From Sulfitobacter sp. W027 (GTDB lineage: Bacteria > Pseudomonadota > Alphaproteobacteria > Rhodobacterales > Rhodobacteraceae), in NCBI RefSeq assembly GCF_025143985.1, contig NZ_CP083564.1:1737501-1801500 (forward strand): a DNA stretch of 64,000 bases, written 5' to 3'. Position numbers and translations under genes: made by a program. Position 1 is the stretch's first letter. Every line of letters begins with the position of its first letter. Below the pieces are notes generated by a model. That model saw only the letters and a list, made by a program, of their open reading frames with translations. It was not told the DNA's origin and did no database searches. Positions 1 to 7,948 of the stretch are shown here, in pieces.

Positions 1-466
1 TGCGTGAGACGAAATCGCGCAACCGCTGGCCAAGCGCACCATCCCCGACCTGCGGCCCCATGCCCCGACGGCGGAGCAGGCGGCGTGCTTCGGCCCGCTG
101 CAGGTCAGACAGCTCAGCGCCTTCCAGCCCCGCGCGAGCCACTTCATCGCAAAGTGCGGCACCGTGAAGTGCTGGCAGGCCGAGGTCTTCGAGATCAAGA
201 CAGATCGACAGGATGAAACGGTAGTACTGCGGAAAGTCACGCAGCATGTCTCGGGACCCCGCGTGGAAAGCGCGGAGCGGTTCGAGCGTTTCGCGATCTA
301 ACCGGTTGCCCGTGCTTGCCAGAACCCCCAGCAATTCCGCGTTTTCCTTCAGCCAAAAGACATCTCCTTGGGCGCGGCGTTCGATCGCAAAGCATCGGAT
401 CAGCCGAGCCGTCCGGGTGGTAGGATCGCATGTATCGTCAGGTCTGAGCAGAACAACATTGGTCAT
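1..466 (-). CDS. Conserved hypothetical protein, C-terminal part outside window (DUF6902-like?)
   Basis: The frame is open from an ATG at 466 to the left edge, giving 155 codons with no stop, so the C-terminus lies outside the window. A good Shine-Dalgarno GGAGG stands 8 bases before the ATG. The visible protein is soluble, with no signal peptide or membrane segment. It contains the phrases VFWLKENAELL, FPQYYRFILSICLDLEDLG and LSDLQRAEARRLLRRRG, which look like a conserved helical fold. From memory it resembles a Rhodobacterales-restricted family of unknown function that may be Pfam DUF6902; this was not checked. It lies 57 bp downstream of the FTTGL-repeat gene on the same strand, so the two are probably co-transcribed. 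No function is proposed. Confidence 0.7.
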   Translation of the reverse strand, partial: MTNVVLLRPDDTCDPTTRTARLIRCFAIERRAQGDVFWLKENAELLGVLASTGNRLDRETLEPLRAFHAGSRDMLRDFPQYYRFILSICLDLEDLGLPALHGAALCDEVARAGLEGAELSDLQRAEARRLLRRRGMGPQVGDGALGQRLRDFVSR

Positions 467-523
467 AGAGACGCCTCCGATAAGGGGAGCAGCGGGCGGA
501 AGACCCGCCCGCCAACTCAAACT

Positions 524-787
524 TTAACCAGTGAAGGGCAGCACTTGCGTCTCAGCAGGCGCGAGGCCGGTGGTGAAAAGACCAACGCCGGATCCCTGCG
601 CAATGCTGCCGCTGTTGCGTTGCAATCCGGTGGTGAACATCTCAGTACCCTCGCCCATCAGCATCTCGCTGCCATGGCGGTTAAGACCGGTGGTGAAAAG
701 ACCAACCCCCGCGCCAAGGCTCATCAGGTTGTCCTGTGTCTCCGGCGCTGTTACGGGGGCAATGTTGCATGCAGAAATAGCAGTCAT
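524..787 (-). CDS. Small protein with three FTTGL repeats at 20-residue spacing
   Basis: This encodes 87 residues. I chose the ATG at 787 because AAAGGA precedes it by 6 bases; an earlier in-frame start at 814 has no such site. The protein has no signal peptide. Residues 25-75 hold three copies of a motif of the form GxGxx(L/M)FTTGL. FTTGL begins at residues 31, 51 and 71, an exact 20-residue period, and the flanking glycines repeat in register (G25/G27, G45/G47, G65/G67). The repeats are also visible in the DNA as CCGGTGGTGAA every 60 bases. I recall small Rhodobacterales proteins of this style (possibly DUF6749), but the function is unknown to me. It sits upstream of the partial gene at 1-466. 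Confidence 0.75.
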   Translation of the reverse strand: MTAISACNIAPVTAPETQDNLMSLGAGVGLFTTGLNRHGSEMLMGEGTEMFTTGLQRNSGSIAQGSGVGLFTTGLAPAETQVLPFTG

Positions 788-815
788 GTCGTGTCCTTTC
801 AGAAGGAATTGCAAT

Positions 816-855
816 TTAAAGGTGTAGTGGACTCACTGATGCATCTTAAAGGTGT
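816..855. repeat. Two perfect 10-bp direct repeats upstream of the FTTGL gene
   Basis: TTAAAGGTGT occurs at 816-825 and again at 846-855, exactly 30 bp apart (about three helical turns), 29-68 bp upstream of the ATG at 787. The position and helical phasing suggest a tandem binding site for a regulator of the minus-strand gene. The rest of the 347-bp gap up to the next gene (788-1134) shows no convincing ORF or RNA. Confidence 0.35.
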
Positions 856-1134
856 TTCGCCAAGGAATTTTTCGTTAAGTTATTGTACTGTAAGAGTTAT
901 CCACATTAATACCGCGCCGCAGTTCTGCCTCAGTGACCAGTTTTTCCTCCTGTGGTCGGGGAAAAATAAGATCCCTCCACAGGGCAGACTCATGACAAAA
1001 GCGGCCATCACCTTCACATCATTCCCGCCAAAGTAGAGGAAGGTGAGAGAGAATCTCCCTAAACGCGCAAGCCTTCCCCTTGCTCCGCAAGGCCATTTGC
1101 GCGATAGCAGTCGGACATCTTAAGGGGGCCGGAT

Positions 1135-1917
1135 ATGAAGATCGCGAGTTTCAACATCAATGGTATCAAAGCCCGCGCGGCGGCCCTTCCCGAATGGCTT
1201 GATGAGGCGCAGCCGGACATTGTGGTCCTGCAAGAGATCAAGTCAGTCGATGAGGCCTTCCCCCGCGAAATGCTCGAAGAGCGCGGCTATAACGTTGAAA
1301 CCCACGGGCAGAAATCGTTTAACGGCGTGGCGATCTTGTCGAAACTGCCGTTGGAAGACGTAACCCGTGGTCTGCCCGGTGACGATGAGGATGATCAGTC
1401 CCGCTGGATCGAGGCCACGGTCGTGGGCGACGATATGGCGCTGCGGATCTGTGGGCTCTACCTGCCCAACGGCAACCCGGTGCCGGGGCCAAAGTATGAT
1501 TACAAACTCGCGTGGATGGCGCGGCTTCAGGCCCGCGCCGAGGCGCTGCTGGCAGAAGAAACGCCCTTCCTCATGGCGGGCGATTACAACATCATCCCGC
1601 AGGCCGAAGACGCTGCCAAACCCGAAAGCTGGCGCGAAGACGCGCTGTTTCGCCCCGAGTCCCGCGCCGCATGGCGGCGGTTGGTGAACCTTGGCCTTAC
1701 CGATGCCTTCCGCGCGCGGACCCAAGGGCCGGGGCATTACTCGTTCTGGGATTATCAGGCAGGTGCGTGGAACCGAAACAACGGCATTCGCATAGACCAT
1801 TTTCTGCTGTCACCGACCGTGGCGGACCGGCTGCGCGCTTGCCAGATCGACCGTGACGTGCGCGGGCGCGATAAGCCGTCGGACCATGTGCCGATCTGGG
1901 TCGAGTTGGAAATCTAA
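1135..1917 (+). CDS. xthA: Exodeoxyribonuclease III
   Basis: This 260-residue protein belongs to the exonuclease III/AP endonuclease family, which cleaves at abasic sites and degrades 3' ends of duplex DNA in base-excision repair. Seen in the sequence are the N-terminal MKIASFNINGIKAR, VLQEIKS (metal-binding Glu), the AGDYNI Asn/Asp block, and the C-terminal RIDHFLLS and SDHVPIWVEL with the catalytic Asp-His. The length is normal for XthA. The ATG is preceded by AAGGGGG. It converges on the HNH nuclease gene, with only 3 bp between the two stops. Confidence 0.95.
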   Translation: MKIASFNINGIKARAAALPEWLDEAQPDIVVLQEIKSVDEAFPREMLEERGYNVETHGQKSFNGVAILSKLPLEDVTRGLPGDDEDDQSRWIEATVVGDDMALRICGLYLPNGNPVPGPKYDYKLAWMARLQARAEALLAEETPFLMAGDYNIIPQAEDAAKPESWREDALFRPESRAAWRRLVNLGLTDAFRARTQGPGHYSFWDYQAGAWNRNNGIRIDHFLLSPTVADRLRACQIDRDVRGRDKPSDHVPIWVELEI

Positions 1918-1920
1918 GCG

Positions 1921-2505
1921 TCAGGCTTCCAGCTCGGCATCCCAATAAAGGAAATCCATCCAGCTTTCGTGCAGATGCCCGGGCGGAAATTTGCGCCCCA
2001 TGTTGCGCAGTTCTTCAGCGGCAGGCTGGCGCGGCGGCTTGCGCAAGCAAAGCCCGGTCCGGTGCAGGGGCCGCGAGCCTTTGCGCAGGTTGCAGGGGCT
2101 ACAGGCCGCTACAACGTTTTGCCAACTCGTTACCCCGCCCGCGGCGCGTGGCACCACATGGTCAAAGGTCAGATCGCCCTTCGCGCCGCAGTATTGGCAG
2201 CGGAATTCATCCCTCAGAAATAAATTAAAGCGCGTGAAGGCCACGCGCTTTTGAGGTTTGACATAGTCTTTGAGGACGACAACCGAGGGTATCCTAATCA
2301 CCGTCGAGGGGCTGCGCACCACCTCGTCATATTCTGCGACGATCTCAACCCGGTCGAGCCATTTGGCCTTGACCGCTTCTTGCCAAGGCCAAAGCGACAG
2401 AGGGTAATAGGATAAAGGTCTGTAATCCGCGTTGAGCACCAGCGCGGGGTGGTGTTTGAGTGCCGCCGGGTGGCGGGTAAATTCGGCCCTGAAATCGCCG
2501 TCCAT
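1921..2505 (-). CDS. HNH endonuclease
   Basis: This 194-residue protein has an HNH/zinc-finger nuclease core in its second half. CQYCG and CSPCN give a paired CxxC zinc ribbon, and between them lies DHVVPRAAGG, the catalytic HNH-type segment. The N-terminal half (LVLNADYRPLSYYPLS) matches the widespread, standalone chromosomal HNH family of alphaproteobacteria. I chose the ATG at 2505, with AGAGGA upstream; the longer frame to 2631 has an unlikely basic extension. Its biological role is not established; DNA processing or repair is an inference. No restriction-modification partner is present, so it is not obviously a defence gene. Confidence 0.85.
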   Translation of the reverse strand: MDGDFRAEFTRHPAALKHHPALVLNADYRPLSYYPLSLWPWQEAVKAKWLDRVEIVAEYDEVVRSPSTVIRIPSVVVLKDYVKPQKRVAFTRFNLFLRDEFRCQYCGAKGDLTFDHVVPRAAGGVTSWQNVVAACSPCNLRKGSRPLHRTGLCLRKPPRQPAAEELRNMGRKFPPGHLHESWMDFLYWDAELEA

Positions 2506-2650
2506 CTGGTCGCGTCCTCTGCCCGTTTCTTTCACTATATCTCGCGGTTTCTCTCTGGCAAGACAAAGGTGAACCACTAGATGTCGCCGATTTTGCCCAA
2601 AGATTACGACAGAGACGTGACAGATGGGCACAGTTTGTTAACCTTGTGGC

Positions 2651-3094
2651 ATGATCAAAACCCCCCTGCCCGTTGCCCCAGCCCCGCGCGCCCTGCTCGA
2701 AGCCGCCATTTACGTCGATAATCTGGATGCGGCGCGGGCGTTTTACCGCGACATCTTGGGTTTGCAGCTTTTTCAGGAGGTGCCGGGGCGGCATATGTTC
2801 TTTGCGCTCGGCCCTGCGGTCTTGTTGGTCTTCAACGCCACCGCCACGGACCAGCCGCCCGGCAATCCGAAGATGCCGGTGCCACCCCATGGGGCGCGGG
2901 GTCCGGGGCATGTGTGTTTTGCGATGAACCGGGCAGAAATCGCCGCGATGGAAACGCGCCTCCGGGCCGCCGGGGTCGAGATCGACACCAGCTTTGATTG
3001 GCCCAACGGGGCGCGCTCGCTTTATGTGCGCGACCCCGCCGGCAACTCGATCGAGTTCGCCGAACCGTGGCTCTGGGACGAGATGAAGGGTTAA
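2651..3094 (+). CDS. VOC (glyoxalase/bleomycin-resistance fold) family protein
   Basis: This 147-residue protein has one vicinal-oxygen-chelate domain: AAIYVDNLDAARAFYRDILGL at the start, HVCFAM in the middle, and the C-terminal VRDPAGNSIEFAEP typical of the second beta-alpha-beta-beta-beta unit. Family members are metal-dependent lyases, isomerases, dioxygenases or drug-binding proteins, and the substrate cannot be deduced here. It is probably a homodimer in the cytoplasm. No strong Shine-Dalgarno is visible before the ATG. Its stop overlaps the 3' end of the convergent esterase gene by 4 bp. Confidence 0.88.
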   Translation: MIKTPLPVAPAPRALLEAAIYVDNLDAARAFYRDILGLQLFQEVPGRHMFFALGPAVLLVFNATATDQPPGNPKMPVPPHGARGPGHVCFAMNRAEIAAMETRLRAAGVEIDTSFDWPNGARSLYVRDPAGNSIEFAEPWLWDEMKG

Positions 3095-3756
3095 AGCCCC
3101 AGTTTGTCACGCATAAAGGCAAGTGCCACGCTCAGCCCATCTGGCGCGATGCCGTGGCCGGTGCCCTTCATCACATGGGCGTAGACGTCCTGCCAGCCAG
3201 CCTCTTGCAGCGCTTCGGCGGCTTGCGGCAGGGATTGCGGCGGCACCACGTCATCGGCATCGCCATGCACCAGCAGCACCGGTGGCTTCACCCGCGCCTC
3301 CTCGGCCAGCGCTTCGGGGTTCAGCAGGCGGCCCGAGAAAGCCACGATCCCCGCTACCGCATCTTCACGCCGAGGTGCCACGTGCAGCGACATCATCGTG
3401 CCTTGGGAAAAGCCGAAAAGTACGACCTGTTCGGGCAGCACGTCTTCGTCCACCATCAGCGCGTCGAGGAATGCGTCAAGGTCTTCGACCGCGCTCATCA
3501 TTCCGCGCATCGATTCCTCTTCGGACGATCCGTCGATCCATGGGATCGGGAACCATTGGAAGCCCATCGGTGCACCGGCGCAGGCTTCGGGCGCGTCGGG
3601 GGCGATGAACAGCGTGTCTGGCAAGTGCTCGCTCATCGGATCGGCCAGCCCCAGCAGGTCAGCGCCATTGGCGCCGTAGCCATGCAGGAACACCACAACC
3701 GACCGTGTGGTGCCAGAGACCGGCTCGCGGCGCTCGGCGTTCAAAACCCGTGTCAT
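3091..3756 (-). CDS. Alpha/beta hydrolase, phospholipase/carboxylesterase family
   Basis: This 221-residue protein is of the short carboxylesterase (YpfH/Abhydrolase_2) type. An oxyanion-hole segment VVFLHGYGANG is followed by the nucleophile elbow GFSQG (Ser117), then VHGDADDVV supplying the acid (Asp166 or Asp168), and GTGHGI with His201. No signal peptide is visible from the chosen start. That start, ATG at 3756, overlaps the stop of the upstream glycosylase gene in an ATGA, so the two are translationally coupled; the longer frame to 3834 would run into that gene. The substrate is unknown. Confidence 0.88.
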   Translation of the reverse strand: MTRVLNAERREPVSGTTRSVVVFLHGYGANGADLLGLADPMSEHLPDTLFIAPDAPEACAGAPMGFQWFPIPWIDGSSEEESMRGMMSAVEDLDAFLDALMVDEDVLPEQVVLFGFSQGTMMSLHVAPRREDAVAGIVAFSGRLLNPEALAEEARVKPPVLLVHGDADDVVPPQSLPQAAEALQEAGWQDVYAHVMKGTGHGIAPDGLSVALAFMRDKLGL

Positions 3757-4385
3757 GACAATCCTTCCTTTTGTTTCAACACCCGGTAGTAGGCAAAGAG
3801 CAAGCGCGCCGCAACCGACCGCCAAGGTGACCATGCGGCGGCCATCGCGGTAAGGTCTTTTGGCGTGGGGCGTGCGGGCAGATCAAACAGCCCCCGCGCG
3901 GCCTCTTGCAGCGCGAGATCGCCGCTTGGAAACACATCGCGGCGGCCAAGGCAGAACATCACATAAATCTGCGCGGTCCATGGCCCGATGCCCGGCATGT
4001 CGATCAGTGCGGCAATGGCGTCGGCATCAGACAGGCTGTGCAGCGCGTCAAAGTCGAAATCACGTTCCGCCAGGGCCAGCACATAGCGCGCCTTGGGACG
4101 GCTCAACCCCGCGGCGCGCAGCCCGTCGTCCCCGGCGCGCAGAACATTCTCCGGCTCATGCAGCCCCGCCTCAACCAGCCGCGCATAGATCGCCCGGGCG
4201 GAGGCCACGCTGACCTGCTGTCCAACGATGATGTCGAGCAGCCCGGCAAATCCCGGTGGACGCAGGCGCAGTGGCAATGGCCCGGTACGTGTGAGCGCCA
4301 TGGCAAAACATGGCTCGGCCTTGGCCAGCCAAGTGGCCCCCTCGGCCACATCGGCATCACAGGTGATCGGAGGATAGGCGCTCAA
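3753..4385 (-). CDS. DNA-3-methyladenine glycosylase (AlkA-like, HhH-GPD)
   Basis: This 210-residue base-excision-repair glycosylase removes alkylated bases. It has the helix-hairpin-helix MPGIGPWTAQ at about 130-139 and the catalytic Asp in SGDLALQ (Asp156). It lacks the long N-terminal domain of E. coli AlkA, which is usual for the short alphaproteobacterial form. The start is a TTG at 4385 whose TTGA overlaps the stop of cobK, and its own stop overlaps the esterase start. Gene order cobK-alkA-esterase with two 4-bp overlaps implies one operon, although the three functions appear unrelated. Confidence 0.88.
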   Translation of the reverse strand: MSAYPPITCDADVAEGATWLAKAEPCFAMALTRTGPLPLRLRPPGFAGLLDIIVGQQVSVASARAIYARLVEAGLHEPENVLRAGDDGLRAAGLSRPKARYVLALAERDFDFDALHSLSDADAIAALIDMPGIGPWTAQIYVMFCLGRRDVFPSGDLALQEAARGLFDLPARPTPKDLTAMAAAWSPWRSVAARLLFAYYRVLKQKEGLS

Positions 4386-5128
4386 AGTCGGGCCACCCAG
4401 TCCATCATCGCGTGAAGATCGCTCAGGCAGTGCGCCCCTTCCGGCAAGCGCGGCTTTTCGATGAGGACCACCGGCAGGCCAAGAGCAAGTGCGGCGTCCA
4501 CTTTCGGGCGGCTGGCGTCTCCGCCAAGGTTGCGGCAGATCAGAAGATCGACGCCGAGGTCACGAAACAACGCGGTTTCACTTGCGACTGTAAAGGGCGG
4601 ATCGCCAAAGATCAGATCGACGAAAGCATAGGGCGCAGGCCGGTCATGGCGGCTTGTTTGGCGCAGCATAAGGCGCGCGCCCTGAAAGGGCAGGAACTGC
4701 GGCAGGCTGGCCCAACCGGTGGCGGCAAAGACGCGGGCACCGGGTGGCACGGCCTGGGCGGCGGCGGGCACATCGCTCGCCGATTGCAACTGCGGATCAT
4801 CCAAAGCCCAGCCGGGGCGCGTGAAGCTGACAAAGGGCTTGCTTAAAGCCGTGGCGGCGGCAAAGCCTGCGTGGCTCAAGACCGCGTCGAACCCATGGCT
4901 GAGGTCGAGCACCGCATCAAAACCTGCCATGTCGCGCCGCAGGGCATTAGCGTCTTCAGGGGCGCGCATCTCAAACGCCATCGGCATCGGATTGCTGCCG
5001 CGCGGCGGTTCCGTCAGCCACGCGGTGACCCTGTGCCCGGCCTCAGCCAAGGCGACGCCAAGCTGCCGCGCCTCGGCAGTGCCAGCGAGCAGAAGAAGGT
5101 TCAGCGAAGGGCGGTTTGGGGCGGTCAT
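4382..5128 (-). CDS. cobK: Precorrin-6A reductase (cobalt-precorrin-6A reductase)
   Basis: This 248-residue CobK/CbiJ family enzyme performs the NAD(P)H-dependent reduction of precorrin-6A in cobalamin biosynthesis. Visible family features are the N-terminal LLLAGTAEARQL nucleotide-binding strand-loop, the DLSHGFDAVLS segment, FAATGWASLPQF, and near the C-terminus LLICRNLGG followed by KVDAALALGLPVVLIEKP. I chose the ATG at 5128 (protein starts MTAPNRPSL); two upstream starts would add a charged, non-conserved extension. It is the first gene of the cobK-alkA-esterase unit. B12 made by this pathway is needed by NrdJ, encoded about 17 kb away in this window. Confidence 0.9.
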   Translation of the reverse strand: MTAPNRPSLNLLLLAGTAEARQLGVALAEAGHRVTAWLTEPPRGSNPMPMAFEMRAPEDANALRRDMAGFDAVLDLSHGFDAVLSHAGFAAATALSKPFVSFTRPGWALDDPQLQSASDVPAAAQAVPPGARVFAATGWASLPQFLPFQGARLMLRQTSRHDRPAPYAFVDLIFGDPPFTVASETALFRDLGVDLLICRNLGGDASRPKVDAALALGLPVVLIEKPRLPEGAHCLSDLHAMMDWVARL

Positions 5129-5251
5129 CGGCGCGATCATCGGCGAGCTTGGCGTCAGGCGCAAGCGCCAACGGAGAGGCAAAAATCGGTGCCGGACTTG
5201 CCCTTACCCGACGGCAAGGCTACGCCTTGGCGAGAAGTGAGGAATTCAGAC

Positions 5252-6463
5252 ATGATCGACGACAGACGCGCCCGGCGCAACGTAGCGGTGCTGGTGGCGG
5301 CACAGGCCTTTCTCGGCGCGCAGATGCCGATGATTTTCCTCGTCGGAGGGTTGGCCGGGCAGTCGCTGGCGACCAATGTCTGTCTTGCGACACTGCCGAT
5401 TTCGATGATCGTGCTGGGCTCCATGCTCTCGGCCACGCCGGTGTCGGCCATCATGCAACGCTATGGCCGCCGCGCCGGGTTCTTTCTGGGCGCAGCGGGC
5501 GGCGCTCTGGGGGGCGCGGTCGCGGCCTATGGGCTTTATCTGGCCTCTTTCCCAGTCTTTCTGGTAGGCTCCCTACTCACCGGCGTCTACATGTCGGCGC
5601 AGGGGTTTTACCGTTTCGCCGCCGCCGATACCGCGTCGGATGACTTCCGACCCAAGGCGATCTCTTACGTTATGGCCGGGGGGCTGGTCTCTGCGATCAT
5701 CGGGCCGCAGCTTGCCACGGCGACCTCGGGCAGCCTCGTGGTGCCCTTTCTTGGCACCTATCTGGCGGTGGTGGCGGTAAACCTTATCGGCGCGCTGCTG
5801 TTTCTTTTCATCGACATCCCCAAGCCGCCAGTCCCGGCCCATGACGCGCCCAAGGGCCGCAGCCGTTGGGAGCTTTTGACCACGCCGCGCATCGCGGTGG
5901 CTGTGATTTGTGCCATGGTATCCTACGCGCTGATGAACCTCGTGATGACTTCGACCCCGCTTGCCGTCGTCGGCTGCGGATATAGCCAAGACAACGCGGG
6001 CTATGTGGTCACCGGCCATGTGCTGGCGATGTTCACGCCGTCCTTCTTCACCGGTCATCTGATCAACCGTTTCGGGGTCGAGCGGATCATGGGCCTTGGT
6101 ATCGCGATCCTTGCCGCCGCCGGGCTGGTGGCGCTGCAGGGGGTGGAACTGGGCAACTTTTTTGTCGCACTGATCCTCTTGGGGCTGGGCTGGAACTTTG
6201 GCTTTATCGGGGCCACCACAATGCTTGCAGGTGCGCACGCGCCGCATGAACGTGGACGGATGCAGGGCCTGAACGATCTGCTGGTCTTCGGCGGCGTGAC
6301 CGTCGCTTCTTTGGCCTCGGGCGGTTTAATGAACTGCTCAGGCGGCACGGCGCAGGAAGGCTGGGCGGCGGTGAACTTTGCCATGGTGCCGTTCTTGGTG
6401 CTGGCCGGTGGGTCGCTGATCTGGCTGGTGATGCGCAGCCGCAGAGAGACGCAAATCAGCTAA
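5252..6463 (+). CDS. MFS transporter
   Basis: This 403-residue integral membrane protein has about 12 hydrophobic helices and the major-facilitator loop YGRRAGFF between helices 2 and 3. It has a hydrophilic central linker (IDIPKPPVPAHDAPKGRSRWE) separating two six-helix halves, as in typical MFS permeases. The substrate is not identifiable; it resembles the uncharacterised drug/metabolite MFS proteins common in roseobacters. I start at ATG 5252 with AGGA 8 bases upstream; the open frame extends far upstream but overlaps cobK in antisense. It is divergent from cobK and converges on the squalene-synthase-like gene. Confidence 0.88.
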   Translation: MIDDRRARRNVAVLVAAQAFLGAQMPMIFLVGGLAGQSLATNVCLATLPISMIVLGSMLSATPVSAIMQRYGRRAGFFLGAAGGALGGAVAAYGLYLASFPVFLVGSLLTGVYMSAQGFYRFAAADTASDDFRPKAISYVMAGGLVSAIIGPQLATATSGSLVVPFLGTYLAVVAVNLIGALLFLFIDIPKPPVPAHDAPKGRSRWELLTTPRIAVAVICAMVSYALMNLVMTSTPLAVVGCGYSQDNAGYVVTGHVLAMFTPSFFTGHLINRFGVERIMGLGIAILAAAGLVALQGVELGNFFVALILLGLGWNFGFIGATTMLAGAHAPHERGRMQGLNDLLVFGGVTVASLASGGLMNCSGGTAQEGWAAVNFAMVPFLVLAGGSLIWLVMRSRRETQIS

Positions 6464-6467
6464 GCGC

Positions 6468-7232
6468 CTACCAGCGCGACACCATGGCCCGCAGCGCGAA
6501 ATGGCGGCGCGGGTCAGGCAGCGCAGCTTCTGAGACCTTTTGTGGGGCTGCTACAGCCGCACGCAAGACAGGTCCGGCATGGGCGGCAGGCAGTAAGGCG
6601 GGCCACGCCGTTTTCGGGATCTGCCCCCGGTTGGCGCGCGCTGATTTCAGACGGTCCAGCGCCCCTTGGGCAAGGGTCGAGACCCCCTCCGCCGTGCCGT
6701 TCAGAAGCGGCACACGGCCCGCCTCCTCCAGATTCGGAATCGCACAGAGCCAAGCGGCGATGCCGGTGGCATAGGCCGCATCGCGCACAACTGCTTCCTC
6801 CGTCGCACCAAGGCAGCGCGCGGCGACCCACATCAGATGGCCTGCGGTCTGGTCGATGTAGCGCTCGAAGTGGCCAGCATCCTCAAAGGGATCTTTGTAG
6901 ATATCCCACCGCCGTGCGGCGACGAGTTCGTCTAGCAGTTCCGCATCTTCGCGCGCGATGGCGCGGGCCAGCGGCGTGGTCACCTCATGTCGCCTGACGG
7001 GACCACCCTTGCCAATCTCCTCCAGCGCGTCGCGCCACCATTGCAGGCGCATCTCGGCGATCATCGCCTCTTGGGTGACCCATGGCGCGCGGGCAACCTC
7101 GACGTTGAAGGCATAGAGCGGGAAGAGCAGCTTGCGTGTCTCAACCGGGGAGGCCATGGCCGCGCGAAAGCGCCAAGGATCGGCGCGCTCTACCATGGCG
7201 GCGCAGGCGTTTAGGTCGGCGTCGAAAGTCAT
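6468..7232 (-). CDS. Squalene/phytoene synthase family protein (degenerate, NDUFAF6-like)
   Basis: This 254-residue protein has the all-helical squalene/phytoene synthase fold. RKLLFPLYAFNVEVARAP, LQWWRDALEEI and DQTAGHLMWVAARCLG are the family landmarks. The first aspartate-rich motif (DxxxD), expected after the YAF segment, is missing, so prenyl-diphosphate condensation is doubtful. This resembles the NDUFAF6-type branch of the family, linked in mitochondria to complex I assembly; that parallel is inference. The start ATG at 7232 overlaps the methyltransferase stop (ATGA). It is the last gene of the cysS-cimA-methyltransferase chain. Confidence 0.8.
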   Translation of the reverse strand: MTFDADLNACAAMVERADPWRFRAAMASPVETRKLLFPLYAFNVEVARAPWVTQEAMIAEMRLQWWRDALEEIGKGGPVRRHEVTTPLARAIAREDAELLDELVAARRWDIYKDPFEDAGHFERYIDQTAGHLMWVAARCLGATEEAVVRDAAYATGIAAWLCAIPNLEEAGRVPLLNGTAEGVSTLAQGALDRLKSARANRGQIPKTAWPALLPAAHAGPVLRAAVAAPQKVSEAALPDPRRHFALRAMVSRW

Positions 7233-7948
7233 ACGGGGCGGGCCACCGTCAGCAGGTAGCCAAACTCATCCCGATGCGCGCGCCAGCAGGCGATTTCGGC
7301 CTCAGTGGCATCAAGCATGTTCGTCAATTCTTCGTCTGCGCCGGGGCGCAGCTTTTCGACGCGGGCCTCCAGCGGGGTGTAGTAATTTTCCCATGCCTCA
7401 TCCGACAGAACGCGGGTGGCCACGACCTCATACCCTGCCGCGCGGACCTGGTCGGCGATGCCGTCCGCGTCGCTCATCGCCGGAAAGTCGGCCCATTGCG
7501 CACGGGCTTCGTCCGAGGGGGCATCGGTCAGCCAGCATGGCTCGGAGAAGGCCACCACACCACCCGCGCGCAGGGATTTGCGCCAGCGGGTCAGCGCTTC
7601 GGTCACGCCAAGGAAATAGACCGCACCTGCGCACCAGATGAGATCATATTCATTGGCGATGGCGGCCATATCGGCGCGCAACAGGGTGACATTGCCATCC
7701 GCCACGAAACGACCCCGCGCGGTGTCGACAAAATGCGCGGTTTTATCGAGAGCGGTGACATGCCCCTGCGGGATCGCCGCGCGGAGTGCGCCGATGTCAC
7801 TGCCGGGGCCACAGGCCACATCCGCGATCTCGGCACGTGCGGGCAAGTCGACCTGCTCCACGACCCAGTTGACGTCGGCAGACTCTCCCGGCCCTTCGCG
7901 TGGCAGGTCGCGGTGCAGGGTGAAAAAGGCGGTCATATCGTCTGTCAT
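7229..7948 (-). CDS. Class I SAM-dependent methyltransferase
   Basis: This 239-residue protein has the Rossmann methyltransferase motif I as IADVACGPGSD, an acidic motif II region (VTALDKT), motif III LLRADMA and the post-core LRAGGVVAFSEPCW. The accepted substrate cannot be told from the sequence. I chose the ATG at 7948 because it overlaps the cimA stop (ATGA). Its own stop overlaps the next start in the same way, so the gene is tightly coupled between cimA and the squalene-synthase-like gene. It has no signal peptide and should be cytoplasmic. Confidence 0.85.
   Translation of the reverse strand: MTDDMTAFFTLHRDLPREGPGESADVNWVVEQVDLPARAEIADVACGPGSDIGALRAAIPQGHVTALDKTAHFVDTARGRFVADGNVTLLRADMAAIANEYDLIWCAGAVYFLGVTEALTRWRKSLRAGGVVAFSEPCWLTDAPSDEARAQWADFPAMSDADGIADQVRAAGYEVVATRVLSDEAWENYYTPLEARVEKLRPGADEELTNMLDATEAEIACWRAHRDEFGYLLTVARPV

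Noticed and set aside
524..787. RiPP precursor peptide
   Set aside because: There is no leader-core layout, Cys/Ser/Thr-rich core, or modification enzyme nearby; the repeated unit is internal and regular.
3998..4415. Long plus-strand ORFs opposite alkA and cobK
   Set aside because: They are antisense shadows of genes with clear family motifs.
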